From the NCBI GenBank assembly GCA_949300145.1, contig CASGDA010000001.1:1-64000 (forward strand): a DNA stretch of 64,000 bases, given 5' to 3'. Below the pieces are notes generated by a model, which was given only the letters and a program-made list of their open reading frames with translations, had not been told where the DNA came from and searched no databases. A program made the position numbers and the translations under genes. Of the stretch, positions 8,302 to 16,665 are shown in pieces. Each line of letters opens with the position of its first letter. Within the stretch, counting starts at the first letter, position 1. The DNA is from an uncultured Treponema sp. GTDB taxonomy: Bacteria; Spirochaetota; Spirochaetia; Treponematales; Treponemataceae.

Positions 8302-8685
8302 ATGGTAGACAATAACAAAGACAGCGTAATCCTTGATTTGCTGGATGAGGAAAATTATAACACAATTCTTGCCCCGGACATTGAATTCGACGGGCTGATA
8401 GAGTTTTCAGAGCCGTTTATGATTAAGGGCCGTGTCAGCGGAAAAATAAACGCCACAAGCGACCTTATGGTGGACACGGATGCGGTTGTAAAAGCCGACA
8501 TAAGGGCGTCCAGGGTTATTATCAGGGGAACTGTCACAGGCAACATCACGGCGGAAAAAATCGTCCATGTCTTCAGCACAGGCAAACTTAAAGGGGACGT
8601 CACCGCGCCCGAAGTTGTACTTGACACAGGGTGTTTTTTCTCCGGGGTCTGCACAATGGACATGGAACGGGGACAGGTTGAATGA
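8302..8685 (+). CDS. Bactofilin (polymer-forming cytoskeletal protein)
   Basis: 127 residues with the bactofilin (DUF583) pattern: short flexible ends and a central run of beta-helix rungs (IKGRVSGKINATSDLMVDT, IRGTVTGNITAEKI, GDVTAPEVVLDTGCFFSG). Bactofilins assemble without nucleotide into filaments at the inner membrane and act in cell shape and local wall synthesis. In spirochaetes they have been tied to helical shape and cell-length control. The TPR gene follows with a 4-base ATGA overlap, so the two are probably translated together. Confidence 0.9.
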   Translation: MVDNNKDSVILDLLDEENYNTILAPDIEFDGLIEFSEPFMIKGRVSGKINATSDLMVDTDAVVKADIRASRVIIRGTVTGNITAEKIVHVFSTGKLKGDVTAPEVVLDTGCFFSGVCTMDMERGQVE

Positions 8686-9326
8686 TTCCCGGAAGATCCG
8701 CGGTTACATTCCGCTCTTTTCTCCTCTGCGCTTTTTTCCTCCTGCAGGCGGTGTACGTCCCGGCTGAGACAAAGCCGGACGCTCTTGTCCTTTACAGGCA
8801 GCAGAGATACCAGGAATCGATTGCCGTCTGCCTCGCCGAAATCGAAGCGAACAGCAGGAATGTGGACAGCTACGTGGTTCTCTGCTGGGCGCTTGTAAAG
8901 GCGGGCCGGTATGCGGAGGCGGAGGAATGGGCCGCGAAGGGCCGCGCTGTTTCCATGTATGATCCGAGGCTGATAGAAATAGCTGCTGAAGCCCGCTTCT
9001 ACCAGGGAAAAAACGAAGAGGCCCTGCTTCTCTTCCAGGAATACATTTCCTACGCGCCAAACGGCAGGCGCCTTGCGGACGCCTATGACTTCATGGGAGA
9101 GATTTTCCTGCGGCAGGGTAAATACAGGCACGCTGACATAGCGTTCGCCACCGCACTGCAATTCGACAGCCTCGAACCTTCCAGATGGGTGAAAATGGCT
9201 TATTCCAGGGAAATGGCGAAGGATTACCGTTATTCACTGGAAGCATATTCCAAGGCGCTTGAAATGGACTCCAACAACCAGGACGCCATACGCGGCAGAA
9301 AGCGGGTTATGGATAAAATGAACTGA
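8682..9326 (+). CDS. Exported TPR protein
   Basis: 214 residues. The N-terminal hydrophobic segment (SFLLCAFFLLQAVYVPAE) looks like a cleavable signal peptide, so the protein is probably periplasmic. The rest is a chain of tetratricopeptide helices with typical A-x-A and Y/G/Y spacing (for example ESIAVCLAEIEANSRN, ALVKAGRYAEAEEWA, DYRYSLEAYSKALEMDSN). TPR proteins serve as docking scaffolds. Its coupling to the bactofilin gene suggests a role in envelope or shape organisation (inference). The ATG overlaps the bactofilin stop. Confidence 0.8.
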   Translation: MIPGRSAVTFRSFLLCAFFLLQAVYVPAETKPDALVLYRQQRYQESIAVCLAEIEANSRNVDSYVVLCWALVKAGRYAEAEEWAAKGRAVSMYDPRLIEIAAEARFYQGKNEEALLLFQEYISYAPNGRRLADAYDFMGEIFLRQGKYRHADIAFATALQFDSLEPSRWVKMAYSREMAKDYRYSLEAYSKALEMDSNNQDAIRGRKRVMDKMN

Positions 9327-9327
9327 A

Positions 9328-10776
9328 ATGAATCCCTCTTCCTTTCCGGTGCGCTTCGATACACTCGGCTGCCGTCTTAACCAGCTTGAAACCGAAACAA
9401 TAGCCGCGGCATTCAGGGCGGAGGGTTTCCCCGTGATTGATTCGGCGGAAAACGAATCCCCGCCCTCCGGAGCAGGACAGCCTGCGCCGTCGCTGTGCGT
9501 CATAAACACCTGCGCGGTCACCGCGAAGGCGGAACAGAAGGCGAGGCGCCTGATACGCCTCCTGCGCAAAACTTTTCCGGAGGCGGTTGTCATCGTCACC
9601 GGCTGTTACGCCCAGACCGATTCCGGGAAAATACAGGGCATCGACCGCCGGGTGGTTGTGGTTCCCGGAAGGGAAAAAGACAGGCTGAAAAATCTGCCGG
9701 CGGAGCTCAAGCGTTTCCGGGAAAAAGCCGGCGGCGGGCGCCTGGAGAATCTTTCCGACATTATAAGAAGCTTATGCGGTTCAATTTCCGCTCCGCCTCC
9801 GGTTTCGGGCGGCACGGCTGTCTTCTCCTTTCATTCCAGGGCTTCCATAAAAATACAGGACGGATGCTCGAACCGCTGTACTTTCTGCAAGACACGCATA
9901 GCGAGGGGCCCGTCCGTATCAGTGCCTGAAACTGAAATAATATCCGGCATACAGAACATCGAGAAAGCCGGGTGGGGGGAAATCGTCCTTACAGGCATAA
10001 ACCTGCACCAGTACAGTGGCCCGCAGACCGGCGCCGACCTGCCCGGACTGCTTTCCATGATACTGGATTCCACGGACAGGATTTTCATCCGGATTTCGAG
10101 CCTGTACCCGGAAAGCATCACCGGTGACTTTATCTCCGTCATTAAGAACGAAAGGGTATGCCCCTTCTTCCATCTTTCAATCCAGTCAGGCAGCCCAGGA
10201 ATAATCAGCCGGATGGGGAGGAGCTACGGCCCTGATGAAATAAAGAACGCCGTCCGAATGCTGCGGGAAGCGAAAGAGAATCCCTTTATTTCCTGCGACA
10301 TCATAACAGGTTTTCCGGGGGAAACAGACCGGGATTTTGAGCTTACGGAGGAACTCTGCGGGGAAATCGGATTCGCCCACATACACGTGTTCCCCTTCTC
10401 CCCCAGACCCGGAACGGAGGCCGCCTCCATGAAGCCGGCCGTCCCGGAACGCGTTTCACGGGAAAGGGCCGCACGGCTTGAAGCCCTGTCCAGGGAAGGC
10501 AAAAAGCGTTATTCGGCTTACTGGACCGGAAGGGAGATTCCAGCGGTATGGGAATATTCCGCCGCCGCGAAAAAACTCAAGGCGCACACGGTCAATTCCC
10601 TTTCACTTCCGCTGGTGGCGGACGACGGCGCGGACTACCCCGTGGAAGTAAAAGAAGCCCTCGCCGTAAATCCCCTGAAATTCCGCGGGGCGCAGATCAT
10701 CGTGAGGATTTCGGAACCGCAGGAAAATTCCCCTGATTTTACGAATGCAACCCTAGTAAAAATATTGTTCCGATGA
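9328..10776 (+). CDS. mtaB: tRNA (N6-threonylcarbamoyladenosine) methylthiotransferase MtaB
   Basis: 482 residues. The UPF0004 domain binds the auxiliary 4Fe-4S cluster (LGCRLNQLET, INTCAVTAKAEQKARR, VTGCYAQ). It is followed by the radical SAM core with CSNRCTFC (C180, C184, C187) and a C-terminal substrate-binding domain. The GCRLNQLE and KAEQKARR signatures match MtaB rather than MiaB or RimO. The enzyme adds a methylthio group to t6A37 of tRNAs reading ANN codons. The start lies one base after the upstream TPR stop, and no separate promoter is seen. Confidence 0.88.
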   Translation: MNPSSFPVRFDTLGCRLNQLETETIAAAFRAEGFPVIDSAENESPPSGAGQPAPSLCVINTCAVTAKAEQKARRLIRLLRKTFPEAVVIVTGCYAQTDSGKIQGIDRRVVVVPGREKDRLKNLPAELKRFREKAGGGRLENLSDIIRSLCGSISAPPPVSGGTAVFSFHSRASIKIQDGCSNRCTFCKTRIARGPSVSVPETEIISGIQNIEKAGWGEIVLTGINLHQYSGPQTGADLPGLLSMILDSTDRIFIRISSLYPESITGDFISVIKNERVCPFFHLSIQSGSPGIISRMGRSYGPDEIKNAVRMLREAKENPFISCDIITGFPGETDRDFELTEELCGEIGFAHIHVFPFSPRPGTEAASMKPAVPERVSRERAARLEALSREGKKRYSAYWTGREIPAVWEYSAAAKKLKAHTVNSLSLPLVADDGADYPVEVKEALAVNPLKFRGAQIIVRISEPQENSPDFTNATLVKILFR

Positions 10777-10777
10777 T

Positions 10778-10799
10778 AAAATAACATATTGTTATTTTT
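10778..10799 (+). terminator. AT-rich hairpin after mtaB
   Basis: AAAATAACA, a TAT loop, then TGTTATTTT followed by TA, directly after the mtaB stop. A perfect 9-bp stem with a T-run, but low GC makes it a weak terminator candidate. Confidence 0.4.
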
Positions 10800-10810
10800 A
10801 AGGAGCAATT

Positions 10811-11557
10811 ATGAAAAAGCGTCCTCCATGCAACCGTATTTACGGAATCCTTTTCCGTTTTCTTTCCGCGGCGGCGGTGCTGTTCCTGTTCCCGGGATGC
10901 AATGACTTTTTCACCACCTCCCTGGGAAAAGCCTTCGCTTCGGATAAGGACTTCTCCTCCCTTTCCTTCTCCGGACTGGTGGACGCGGCAGAAAGATACG
11001 GGACGAAAGATTCAGAGGCGGCGAAATCCATCATGAACTGCCTTGCCTCCGCAAGCAAAGAGGAACTTCTCGGGTTGTCAACATCCGAAAAAACGGCGGT
11101 GCTGAATACGGCGGCGAACGCAGCTTATTCGCTGGATTCCGTGCTGGATCTTATCGACGAATTGAAAAACGAGGACACCACGGAAGAAGAGGTGATTGAC
11201 AAGGCGTTCGAGCTCTTTGACAGCGGCACGAACATGAATGCGGTCCAAATCCTTCTGGATAACGGGCAAACCCGCAGCGAGGTGTCTGTGGACACCCTGA
11301 TTCTTTCATCGGCCGCGCTTATGGCATCGGTGGATGAAAGCGAAATAGATATGATAAAAAACGCTGTTGAGAATAAAAATGCGGAAGCCATCAGCGGGGA
11401 CCTCAAAGCGAAGGCGAAGACTGTCATCGCTGTCGTGGAGACACTGGAAGAAAGAGAAGACGAGGTTGTGGATCTGGGCGATTCACTGGGATTCGATTTG
11501 AGCGGACTGTTGCCCGGATACGGCAAAAACAGCGGTACTAGCAGCAGTGGCAACTGA
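10811..11557 (+). CDS. Putative lipoprotein, unknown function
   Basis: 248 residues with an AAGGAG ribosome binding site. The N-terminal hydrophobic segment ends in a lipobox-like FPGC. The mature part is mostly helical and acidic, with runs such as DELKNEDTTEEEVIDKAFELF and a Gly/Ser-rich end. I recognise no domain. The gene is 14 bases upstream of the outer-membrane protein gene and is probably cotranscribed, so it may work at the periplasmic face of the outer membrane with it (inference). Confidence 0.7.
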   Translation: MKKRPPCNRIYGILFRFLSAAAVLFLFPGCNDFFTTSLGKAFASDKDFSSLSFSGLVDAAERYGTKDSEAAKSIMNCLASASKEELLGLSTSEKTAVLNTAANAAYSLDSVLDLIDELKNEDTTEEEVIDKAFELFDSGTNMNAVQILLDNGQTRSEVSVDTLILSSAALMASVDESEIDMIKNAVENKNAEAISGDLKAKAKTVIAVVETLEEREDEVVDLGDSLGFDLSGLLPGYGKNSGTSSSGN

Positions 11558-11571
11558 ATAAGGAGAAAACC

Positions 11572-12756
11572 ATGAGACATAACCGTAAACATAATTCAAT
11601 CAAAATCCGCGCCCTGATCGGGGTTCTGCTTTGCTCGGCATGTTTTTCAGGGATTATCACGGCGGCGGACTATAAATACACGGCCGTCAAGCCGGAAATA
11701 GTAAGCCCGCGGCTTTCAGCCATGGGCGGGGCGAATCCAGCCCTGACAACGGCAGGTCTGGACACCCTCAGCACAAACCCCGCCGCACTGGCGTATGTGG
11801 AAAAAGAGGTAAGGATACTCGGCTTGTCCGCCGAATTATCCGGTCAGTTTCTGGACATTCCCGGAATCCTTGACGCGGAGGATCCCACCGACGCGATGAT
11901 TCAATCTGTCCGGGATAACGACGGCGTTTATTTCGGGGGGAATGTGACCGGCCCCATCTCCTTCGGTATTATGAACAAGAATTTCGCTTTCGGTGTATTC
12001 AACCGTACTTACCTGTCCGCTGATGTGGCGTCCATAACATCCGGGGAAATAACAGGCGGGGAGGAAATCCTTATAACGGGCGGTTACGGAGTGACGCTGC
12101 TCGACATCGGGGCCCATGAATTGTCCGTGGGTATCCAGTTGAAGGGATTTTACCAGTTTGCCATGTATGAAAGCGGTACTATAGCTTCCATTGTCGAAAC
12201 GATGAATAATTTTGACATAAACGGACAGCCGCTGTCATCCACAATCGGTTTCGGCTTCGATCTGGGGCTTCTCTACCGTCTGGGAGAAAGCTTTTCCGTC
12301 GGTGTGACCTGCCGGGATGTCTACACCCCGATATTCTATTCAATTTACGGCTCCTTTGATGATTTCACCGACGGCAAGAAACAGGACGGCACCTCCACCA
12401 ATTATGACACACTGGACAGGGATCTTTCCCTGGGTGTGGCCTGGACAGCCCCCATTCCACGGAGCTGGAAGGCTCTGACAGGATTCACGGTTGCGGCAGG
12501 ATACGATGACATTCTTTCACTGACAGAGGAGGTGCACCAGAACCCTGTTTTGAATTTCACCTTTGGGGCGGAAATTGTGTTCTTTAACATACTGCACCTG
12601 CGAGCCGGCATAAACGAGTGCTACCCGGCGGCCGGGCTGGGGCTGGATCTTAAAATCATCCAGCTTGACATGGCGGTGTACGGACAGGAGCTCGGCCTTG
12701 AGCCCGGCGACAGGCCGCTTTACAACATGGCGCTGGGGCTGACGATAGGCTTCTGA
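11572..12756 (+). CDS. Outer-membrane beta-barrel protein, UPF0164/FadL-like
   Basis: 394 residues. A signal peptide is followed by SPRLSAMGGANPALTTAG and LSTNPAALAYV, the pattern at the start of FadL/PorV-like and treponemal UPF0164 proteins. Alternating amphipathic strands with many Gly and aromatic residues follow, and the last residue is Phe (LGLTIGF), as in BAM-assembled barrels. From memory, T. pallidum has several paralogues of this family thought to be outer-membrane transporters of long-chain hydrophobic compounds. The family assignment is from pattern only. An AGGAG ribosome binding site precedes the ATG. Confidence 0.75.
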   Translation: MRHNRKHNSIKIRALIGVLLCSACFSGIITAADYKYTAVKPEIVSPRLSAMGGANPALTTAGLDTLSTNPAALAYVEKEVRILGLSAELSGQFLDIPGILDAEDPTDAMIQSVRDNDGVYFGGNVTGPISFGIMNKNFAFGVFNRTYLSADVASITSGEITGGEEILITGGYGVTLLDIGAHELSVGIQLKGFYQFAMYESGTIASIVETMNNFDINGQPLSSTIGFGFDLGLLYRLGESFSVGVTCRDVYTPIFYSIYGSFDDFTDGKKQDGTSTNYDTLDRDLSLGVAWTAPIPRSWKALTGFTVAAGYDDILSLTEEVHQNPVLNFTFGAEIVFFNILHLRAGINECYPAAGLGLDLKIIQLDMAVYGQELGLEPGDRPLYNMALGLTIGF

Positions 12757-12788
12757 AGCCTAAAAACGCCTGAGACGGCTTTATGTAC

Positions 12789-12817
12789 TTGACATAAACG
12801 GGAAATATATGTAAGAT
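12789..12817 (+). promoter_or_regulatory. tRNA-Lys promoter
   Basis: TTGACA (12789-12794), a 17-base spacer, then TAAGAT (12812-12817). It lies about 27 bases before the mature tRNA. Strong consensus match. Confidence 0.8.
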
Positions 12818-12844
12818 AGTTTCCATGCCGATACCAATCGGCGG

Positions 12845-12917
12845 GGGCCACTAGCTCAGTAGGTAGAGCGACGCCCTTTTAAGGCGAAGGTCACAGGTTC
12901 GAATCCTGTGTGGCTCA
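12845..12917 (+). tRNA. tRNA-Lys (anticodon TTT)
   Basis: A 73-base cloverleaf. The acceptor stem GGGCCAC pairs with GTGGCTC (one G-T pair). There is a D-arm with AGCTCAGTAGGTAGAGC, an anticodon loop CTTTTAA carrying TTT, and a T-arm CACAG-GTTCGAAT-CCTGTG. The discriminator base is A. The following bases are TCA, so the CCA end is not encoded and must be added by the CCA-adding enzyme. Confidence 0.95.
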
Positions 12918-12921
12918 TCAC

Positions 12922-12947
12922 AGCGCGGTTCATCCGCGCTTTTTTTA
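12922..12947 (+). terminator. Terminator of tRNA-Lys
   Basis: Stem AGCGCGG and CCGCGCT with a 5-base loop, followed by a T-run, immediately after the tRNA. Between the tRNA and the convergent recX end it is the only transcription stop. Confidence 0.85.
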
Positions 12948-12962
12948 TTCTGTATTCTGGTT

Positions 12963-13772
12963 TTATTTTTCCTTTTCATCTGAAAGGCATTTGCGCACAA
13001 CCTGCGCCGGGAATCCGCGGTAAGAAAGGGAAGCCGCCAGTTTTCCCCCGCTTCTGCCCATCCGCCTCAGTTTTTCCGCCGCCTTTCTGCAAAGCTCCTC
13101 CTCACTGTGGACGGAGAAAAATTCGTTCAGGGCGGCGCAGGCGTCCTCCCGCGAAACGCCTCTGGAGGCAAGCTCCGCCGACAGCTTTATCCTTCCGTTT
13201 ATGCACGAAGAAAGCCTGGAGTTAAGCCAGGCGGAGGCGAAACGCCTGTCGTCAATGATTTTTCCGGCGCAGAGAAAATCCAGAGCCGGTTTTATTTCCA
13301 TGGAGGAGAATCCCTTTTTCCGGAGCTTCACTTCAAGCTGGAAACGTGAATGCTCCGCGGCGGACAGATACTTCATGGCGGCTGATTCCGCCCCGAATAT
13401 ACGGGAGGAAAAGACAACCGCATTGAAATCATCTTCCGAAAGGGGATAAGGCAGGCAGGAGGTTCCGCAGAAGGGAGTCCCTTCTTCCGGACAGACGGAT
13501 TCCCCGTCAAAAAGGCTTTCAATGAAAACACGGAGCTTCCCCGGAACCGGGAACAAATATTCCCGGCGGAGGAAGCCCTTCGTAAAAACAGCGACACCCT
13601 CCGCATGAGAGGGTGTCGTATCCTGCGGAGAACGGGCTCCGGAGGCATCCAGTGTTATTTTCAGGACGCCAGCGCCGAGCGGCTCCGCACCGCAAAGCAA
13701 AATCCGTGGATTAACGTTTGCTGAACTGGAATCTTCTGCGGGCACCACGCTGTCCGTATTTTTTCCTTTCAA
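12963..13772 (-). CDS. recX: RecX family regulator of RecA
   Basis: Up to 269 residues. The C-terminal half has the RecX three-helix repeats: KYLSAAEHSRFQLEVKLRKKG, DDRRFASAWLNSRL, GRIKLSAELASRGVS, and SLSYRGFPAQVV near the end. RecX binds RecA filaments and blocks their activity. The N-terminal 120 residues are a spirochaete-type extension. The start is uncertain: the first ATG (13772) lies 62 bases inside rpsI. GTG at 13748 and TTG at 13700 are alternatives, none with a clear ribosome binding site. Its place at the end of the rplM-rpsI operon suggests cotranscription. Confidence 0.8.
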   Translation of the reverse strand: MKGKNTDSVVPAEDSSSANVNPRILLCGAEPLGAGVLKITLDASGARSPQDTTPSHAEGVAVFTKGFLRREYLFPVPGKLRVFIESLFDGESVCPEEGTPFCGTSCLPYPLSEDDFNAVVFSSRIFGAESAAMKYLSAAEHSRFQLEVKLRKKGFSSMEIKPALDFLCAGKIIDDRRFASAWLNSRLSSCINGRIKLSAELASRGVSREDACAALNEFFSVHSEEELCRKAAEKLRRMGRSGGKLAASLSYRGFPAQVVRKCLSDEKEK

Positions 13773-14100
13773 CCATCCTGGAATCCCGGCAGAGGAGACT
13801 GTTGGCCTTCAAGGAAGAACGGTTCTCCACGTCAACCTGGGCCAGAGCCCTGGCGATACCGTGACTGCAGGCACCGGCCTGACCGTTAAGCCCGCCGCCC
13901 TTGACATTGATAATCACATCATATTTTCCGTCACTGGACGTAACCATCAGCGGCTTCACGGCAAGCTGAACCTGATCCTGAGTGGCAAAATATTTATTGA
14001 TGTCCTCATCGTTTACAATGATTTTTCCGCTTCCCTGGCGGACATATACACGGGCAACCGCTGTTTTCCGTCTTCCCGTACCCATTCCTAAGTTCTTCAC
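13711..14100 (-). CDS. rpsI: 30S ribosomal protein S9
   Basis: 129 residues, full length for uS9. It begins with GTGRRKTAVARVYVRQGSG and ends with the conserved KKYGQRGARRRFQFSKR basic tail that reaches the P-site tRNA. It follows rplM by 14 bases in the usual L13-S9 operon. Confidence 0.97.
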   Translation of the reverse strand: MKNLGMGTGRRKTAVARVYVRQGSGKIIVNDEDINKYFATQDQVQLAVKPLMVTSSDGKYDVIINVKGGGLNGQAGACSHGIARALAQVDVENRSSLKANSLLCRDSRMVERKKYGQRGARRRFQFSKR

Positions 14101-14114
14101 TTATTAACTCCTAG

Positions 14115-14543
14115 TTAAATTTCCATAACCACAGGGTTCTGGGCGGTGTGGGGATAATCCGCACCGGCATAAACTTTCACGTTGGTCAAAAGCTTACGTC
14201 CAAGCCTTCCCTTCGGAAGCATTCCCTTGATAGCCGCAAGAATCGGAGCCTCGGGATGGCGCTGGAGAAGTTTCTTGTAATTCACAGCGCGTAATCCGCC
14301 GGGGAAACCGGTGTGATGATAATACATCTTGTCATCTTCCTTGGCCCCCGTCATGGCAGCCTTTTCGGCGTTCACGATAACAACATAATCACCGCATTCC
14401 TGGTTGGGAGCGAAGGAAACCTTGTGTTTCCCGCGCAGCACGAAAGCGGCTTTGGCGGCAATGCGCCCGACAGGTTTATCCGTAGCATCAATGATAAACC
14501 AACGGCGCACGGCGTCTTTTTCATTAATAAAAATCGTTTTCAT
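14115..14543 (-). CDS. rplM: 50S ribosomal protein L13
   Basis: 142 residues, full length for uL13. Landmarks are the RRWFIIDATDKPVGRIAAKAA start, the CGDYVVIVNAEKAAMTG segment and GMLPKGRLGRKLLTNVKVY. It binds 23S rRNA early in 50S assembly. It is the first gene of the rplM-rpsI(-recX) operon, with a consensus promoter upstream at 14628-14656. Confidence 0.97.
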   Translation of the reverse strand: MKTIFINEKDAVRRWFIIDATDKPVGRIAAKAAFVLRGKHKVSFAPNQECGDYVVIVNAEKAAMTGAKEDDKMYYHHTGFPGGLRAVNYKKLLQRHPEAPILAAIKGMLPKGRLGRKLLTNVKVYAGADYPHTAQNPVVMEI

Positions 14544-14627
14544 TTCCGTAACCTTGAATTACTATGTTTAAAAGCCCTGTCACGCAGGCATAACGGACAG
14601 CGCATGCAGATAAAACGGGTTCTATAC

Positions 14628-14656
14628 TTTATAGATAAAAACGAGACGAATGTCAA
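14628..14656 (-). promoter_or_regulatory. rplM-rpsI promoter
   Basis: On the minus strand, TTGACA (14651-14656), a 17-base spacer, then TATAAA (14628-14633). The leader to the rplM start is about 80 bases. Confidence 0.75.
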
Positions 14657-14665
14657 CAGTATGTG

Positions 14666-14908
14666 TTAATTCTGGGACTTTTTAGCCTCTTCCTCTTCTT
14701 TCTCCGCTTCCTTTTTGTCACGCAAATCGGCGATTCCGATAAAAACAGCGATAAGCCCCACAAAGGCGGCAAGGATGGGAATACCTCCCCTTATGAAAAG
14801 AAGGATGTATTCACCCCATCCCAGGCCGAAACCTAACAACTGGGGAGGAATGGCGGCGAAAACGGTAAACAAAATCAAAACAAGACCCACAATGAGAGAA
14901 ACCATCAC
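14666..14908 (-). CDS. Small two-helix membrane protein
   Basis: 80 residues. Two hydrophobic segments (VSLIVGLVLILFTVFAAI and a second at about residues 36-60) are followed by a very charged tail (DLRDKKEAEKEEEEAKK). An AAGGAG ribosome binding site precedes the ATG. The gene follows the 146-residue membrane protein gene by 14 bases and is probably cotranscribed. I recognise no family. Confidence 0.65.
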   Translation of the reverse strand: MMVSLIVGLVLILFTVFAAIPPQLLGFGLGWGEYILLFIRGGIPILAAFVGLIAVFIGIADLRDKKEAEKEEEEAKKSQN

Positions 14909-14922
14909 GCCGCTCCTTTCAA

Positions 14923-15363
14923 TCAGTCACGGCGAACGACGAGCATCGCACCGAGAACGAGCATATGATACGCAAGACTGCTCAAGAAGCCGATAAATGC
15001 GCGGAAGTTGTTGAACGCACCGTTTAACAGACCGCCGTTTCCGAAAATATCGACAAGCACAATCACCAGGACCCAGACAATCAGAACAACCAGATAGAAG
15101 ATGTTGGAGAAAGCGCCCAGCGGCATGAAGAACGAAAGGATAATGCCGGCACCCGCAAGAATCGTACAAATACCGACAAGCCAAAGCATGATTTTCTCAA
15201 GGTTGCCGTCAAAAAGCCCGCGGATAGCGGAGGCAACTTCGTTCGCACCGAGGATGTCCTTGATTCCGCCGCCCGGGATGGTCAGAATACCCAGCGCCAG
15301 CAAAAACAAACCCAAGGCTATGCGTAAAATAAGATCTCCCAGAGAATTGTTTGAAACAGCCAT
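14923..15363 (-). CDS. Conserved membrane protein, about four helices
   Basis: 146 residues with hydrophobic segments near residues 10-27, 57-80, 85-107 and 120-140. There is no signal peptide and no recognised domain. AAGGAAGG lies before the ATG. A promoter with TTGTTA/TATACT spacing of 17 precedes it. It forms an operon with the 80-residue membrane protein. Confidence 0.65.
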   Translation of the reverse strand: MAVSNNSLGDLILRIALGLFLLALGILTIPGGGIKDILGANEVASAIRGLFDGNLEKIMLWLVGICTILAGAGIILSFFMPLGAFSNIFYLVVLIVWVLVIVLVDIFGNGGLLNGAFNNFRAFIGFLSSLAYHMLVLGAMLVVRRD

Positions 15364-15411
15364 AATGTCCTTCCTTTTATGAAATTATCCGTAACACACG
15401 GACACACAGCA

Positions 15412-15440
15412 AGTATATCCCAAAAAATACAAATTAACAA
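15412..15440 (-). promoter_or_regulatory. Promoter of the small membrane protein operon
   Basis: Minus-strand TTGTTA (15435-15440), a 17-base spacer, then TATACT (15412-15417), about 50 bases before the start at 15363. Confidence 0.5.
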
Positions 15441-15540
15441 GCATTGTTTTTTACCGCATTTTATCATTTTATATTGACATAAACCGTCAAAAAGCGCAAA
15501 GTCAGGCTTAGTCCACATATTCGAGGAGGACGGGAAAAGG

Positions 15541-16665
15541 ATGAAGGGATGCGGAATTTCCATAGAAAACGTCTCCAAATCGTTCGGCTCGTTCCGTGCG
15601 CTGGAAAACGCGAATCTGCATATACAGAAGGGGGAGTTCTTTTCGCTGCTGGGCCCCTCCGGCTGCGGTAAAACCACATTGCTGCGTATAATAGCCGGCT
15701 TTGAAACACCGGATACGGGTGCCGTGTATTTTGACGAGAAGAACATAGTGGGGCTGACGCCGAACAAGCGGCAGTCGAACACTGTTTTTCAAAATTACGC
15801 CCTCTTCCCCCATTTGTCCGTTTTCGATAACATCGCCTTCCCGCTCAGACTGAAAAAGACAGAAGAAAGCGAAATCCGGAGGCGGGTGGCGGAATACCTC
15901 CGCCTGGTGCAGCTTGAAGGACACGAAGACAAAAAGCCGGCGCAGCTTTCCGGAGGACAGAAGCAGAGGGTCGCAATCGCCAGGGCGCTCATAAACGAGC
16001 CGAGCGTCCTTCTGCTTGACGAGCCCCTTTCAGCTCTTGACGCGAAACTGAGGCAGAACCTCCTTGTGGAGCTTGACGCCATCCACGACAAAATCGGAAT
16101 AACGTTTATATACGTCACCCACGACCAGAGCGAAGCCCTGTCGGTTTCAGACCACATAGCCGTAATGAACAGGGGGAAAATCCTGCAGACGGGTACCCCC
16201 TTTGAAATCTATGAAAGCCCGGCTACGGAATTCGTCGCACAGTTCATCGGGGAGACGAACAGTTTCATAGCGGAGGTCAGGGAATGTTCCCCGTATAACG
16301 ATGAATTCATGGTGAATCTTTCCGTTCCTGAACTGGACAGCGACATCCTTGTCACGGACTATGACAGAACGGAGAAAGGCCAGCACGTGTGCTTTACAGT
16401 GCGGCCGGAGAAGATACGGATTACAACGGAGCCGCCCCATTCGCAGGACAAGTCCCTGAATATATTCAGGGGTATTGTGGCGGAGCCGGTTTATTCCGGC
16501 TTCCAGTCCAAGTTTTACGTGAAGCTTGAAAACGGCGCCATGATGAAGGTTTTCAAGCAGCACCAGAACTACATGGAAGACGGGCCGGATATAGGATGGA
16601 AGGATTCCGTCTATGTTTCCTGGAGCGCCGATGACGGCTACATCGTGGAGGAAATAAACAAATGA
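15541..16665 (+). CDS. potA: Spermidine/putrescine ABC transporter ATP-binding protein
   Basis: 374 residues. The ABC ATPase domain has Walker A GPSGCGKTT (about 37-45), a Q-loop, signature LSGGQKQRVAIARAL, Walker B LLLDEPLSALD and the switch His in YVTHDQSEAL. A C-terminal TOBE-type regulatory domain follows, as in PotA and MalK. It energises polyamine import together with PotB, PotC and PotD, encoded directly downstream. GGAGG lies upstream of the ATG at a rather long spacing. A TTGACA at 15474-15479 is a possible -35, but the -10 is poor. Confidence 0.93.
   Translation: MKGCGISIENVSKSFGSFRALENANLHIQKGEFFSLLGPSGCGKTTLLRIIAGFETPDTGAVYFDEKNIVGLTPNKRQSNTVFQNYALFPHLSVFDNIAFPLRLKKTEESEIRRRVAEYLRLVQLEGHEDKKPAQLSGGQKQRVAIARALINEPSVLLLDEPLSALDAKLRQNLLVELDAIHDKIGITFIYVTHDQSEALSVSDHIAVMNRGKILQTGTPFEIYESPATEFVAQFIGETNSFIAEVRECSPYNDEFMVNLSVPELDSDILVTDYDRTEKGQHVCFTVRPEKIRITTEPPHSQDKSLNIFRGIVAEPVYSGFQSKFYVKLENGAMMKVFKQHQNYMEDGPDIGWKDSVYVSWSADDGYIVEEINK

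Noticed and set aside
15474-15502. TTGACA-based promoter for potA
   Set aside because: The -35 is perfect but the hexamer at the right distance is CAAAGT, so it is too weak to list as a promoter.
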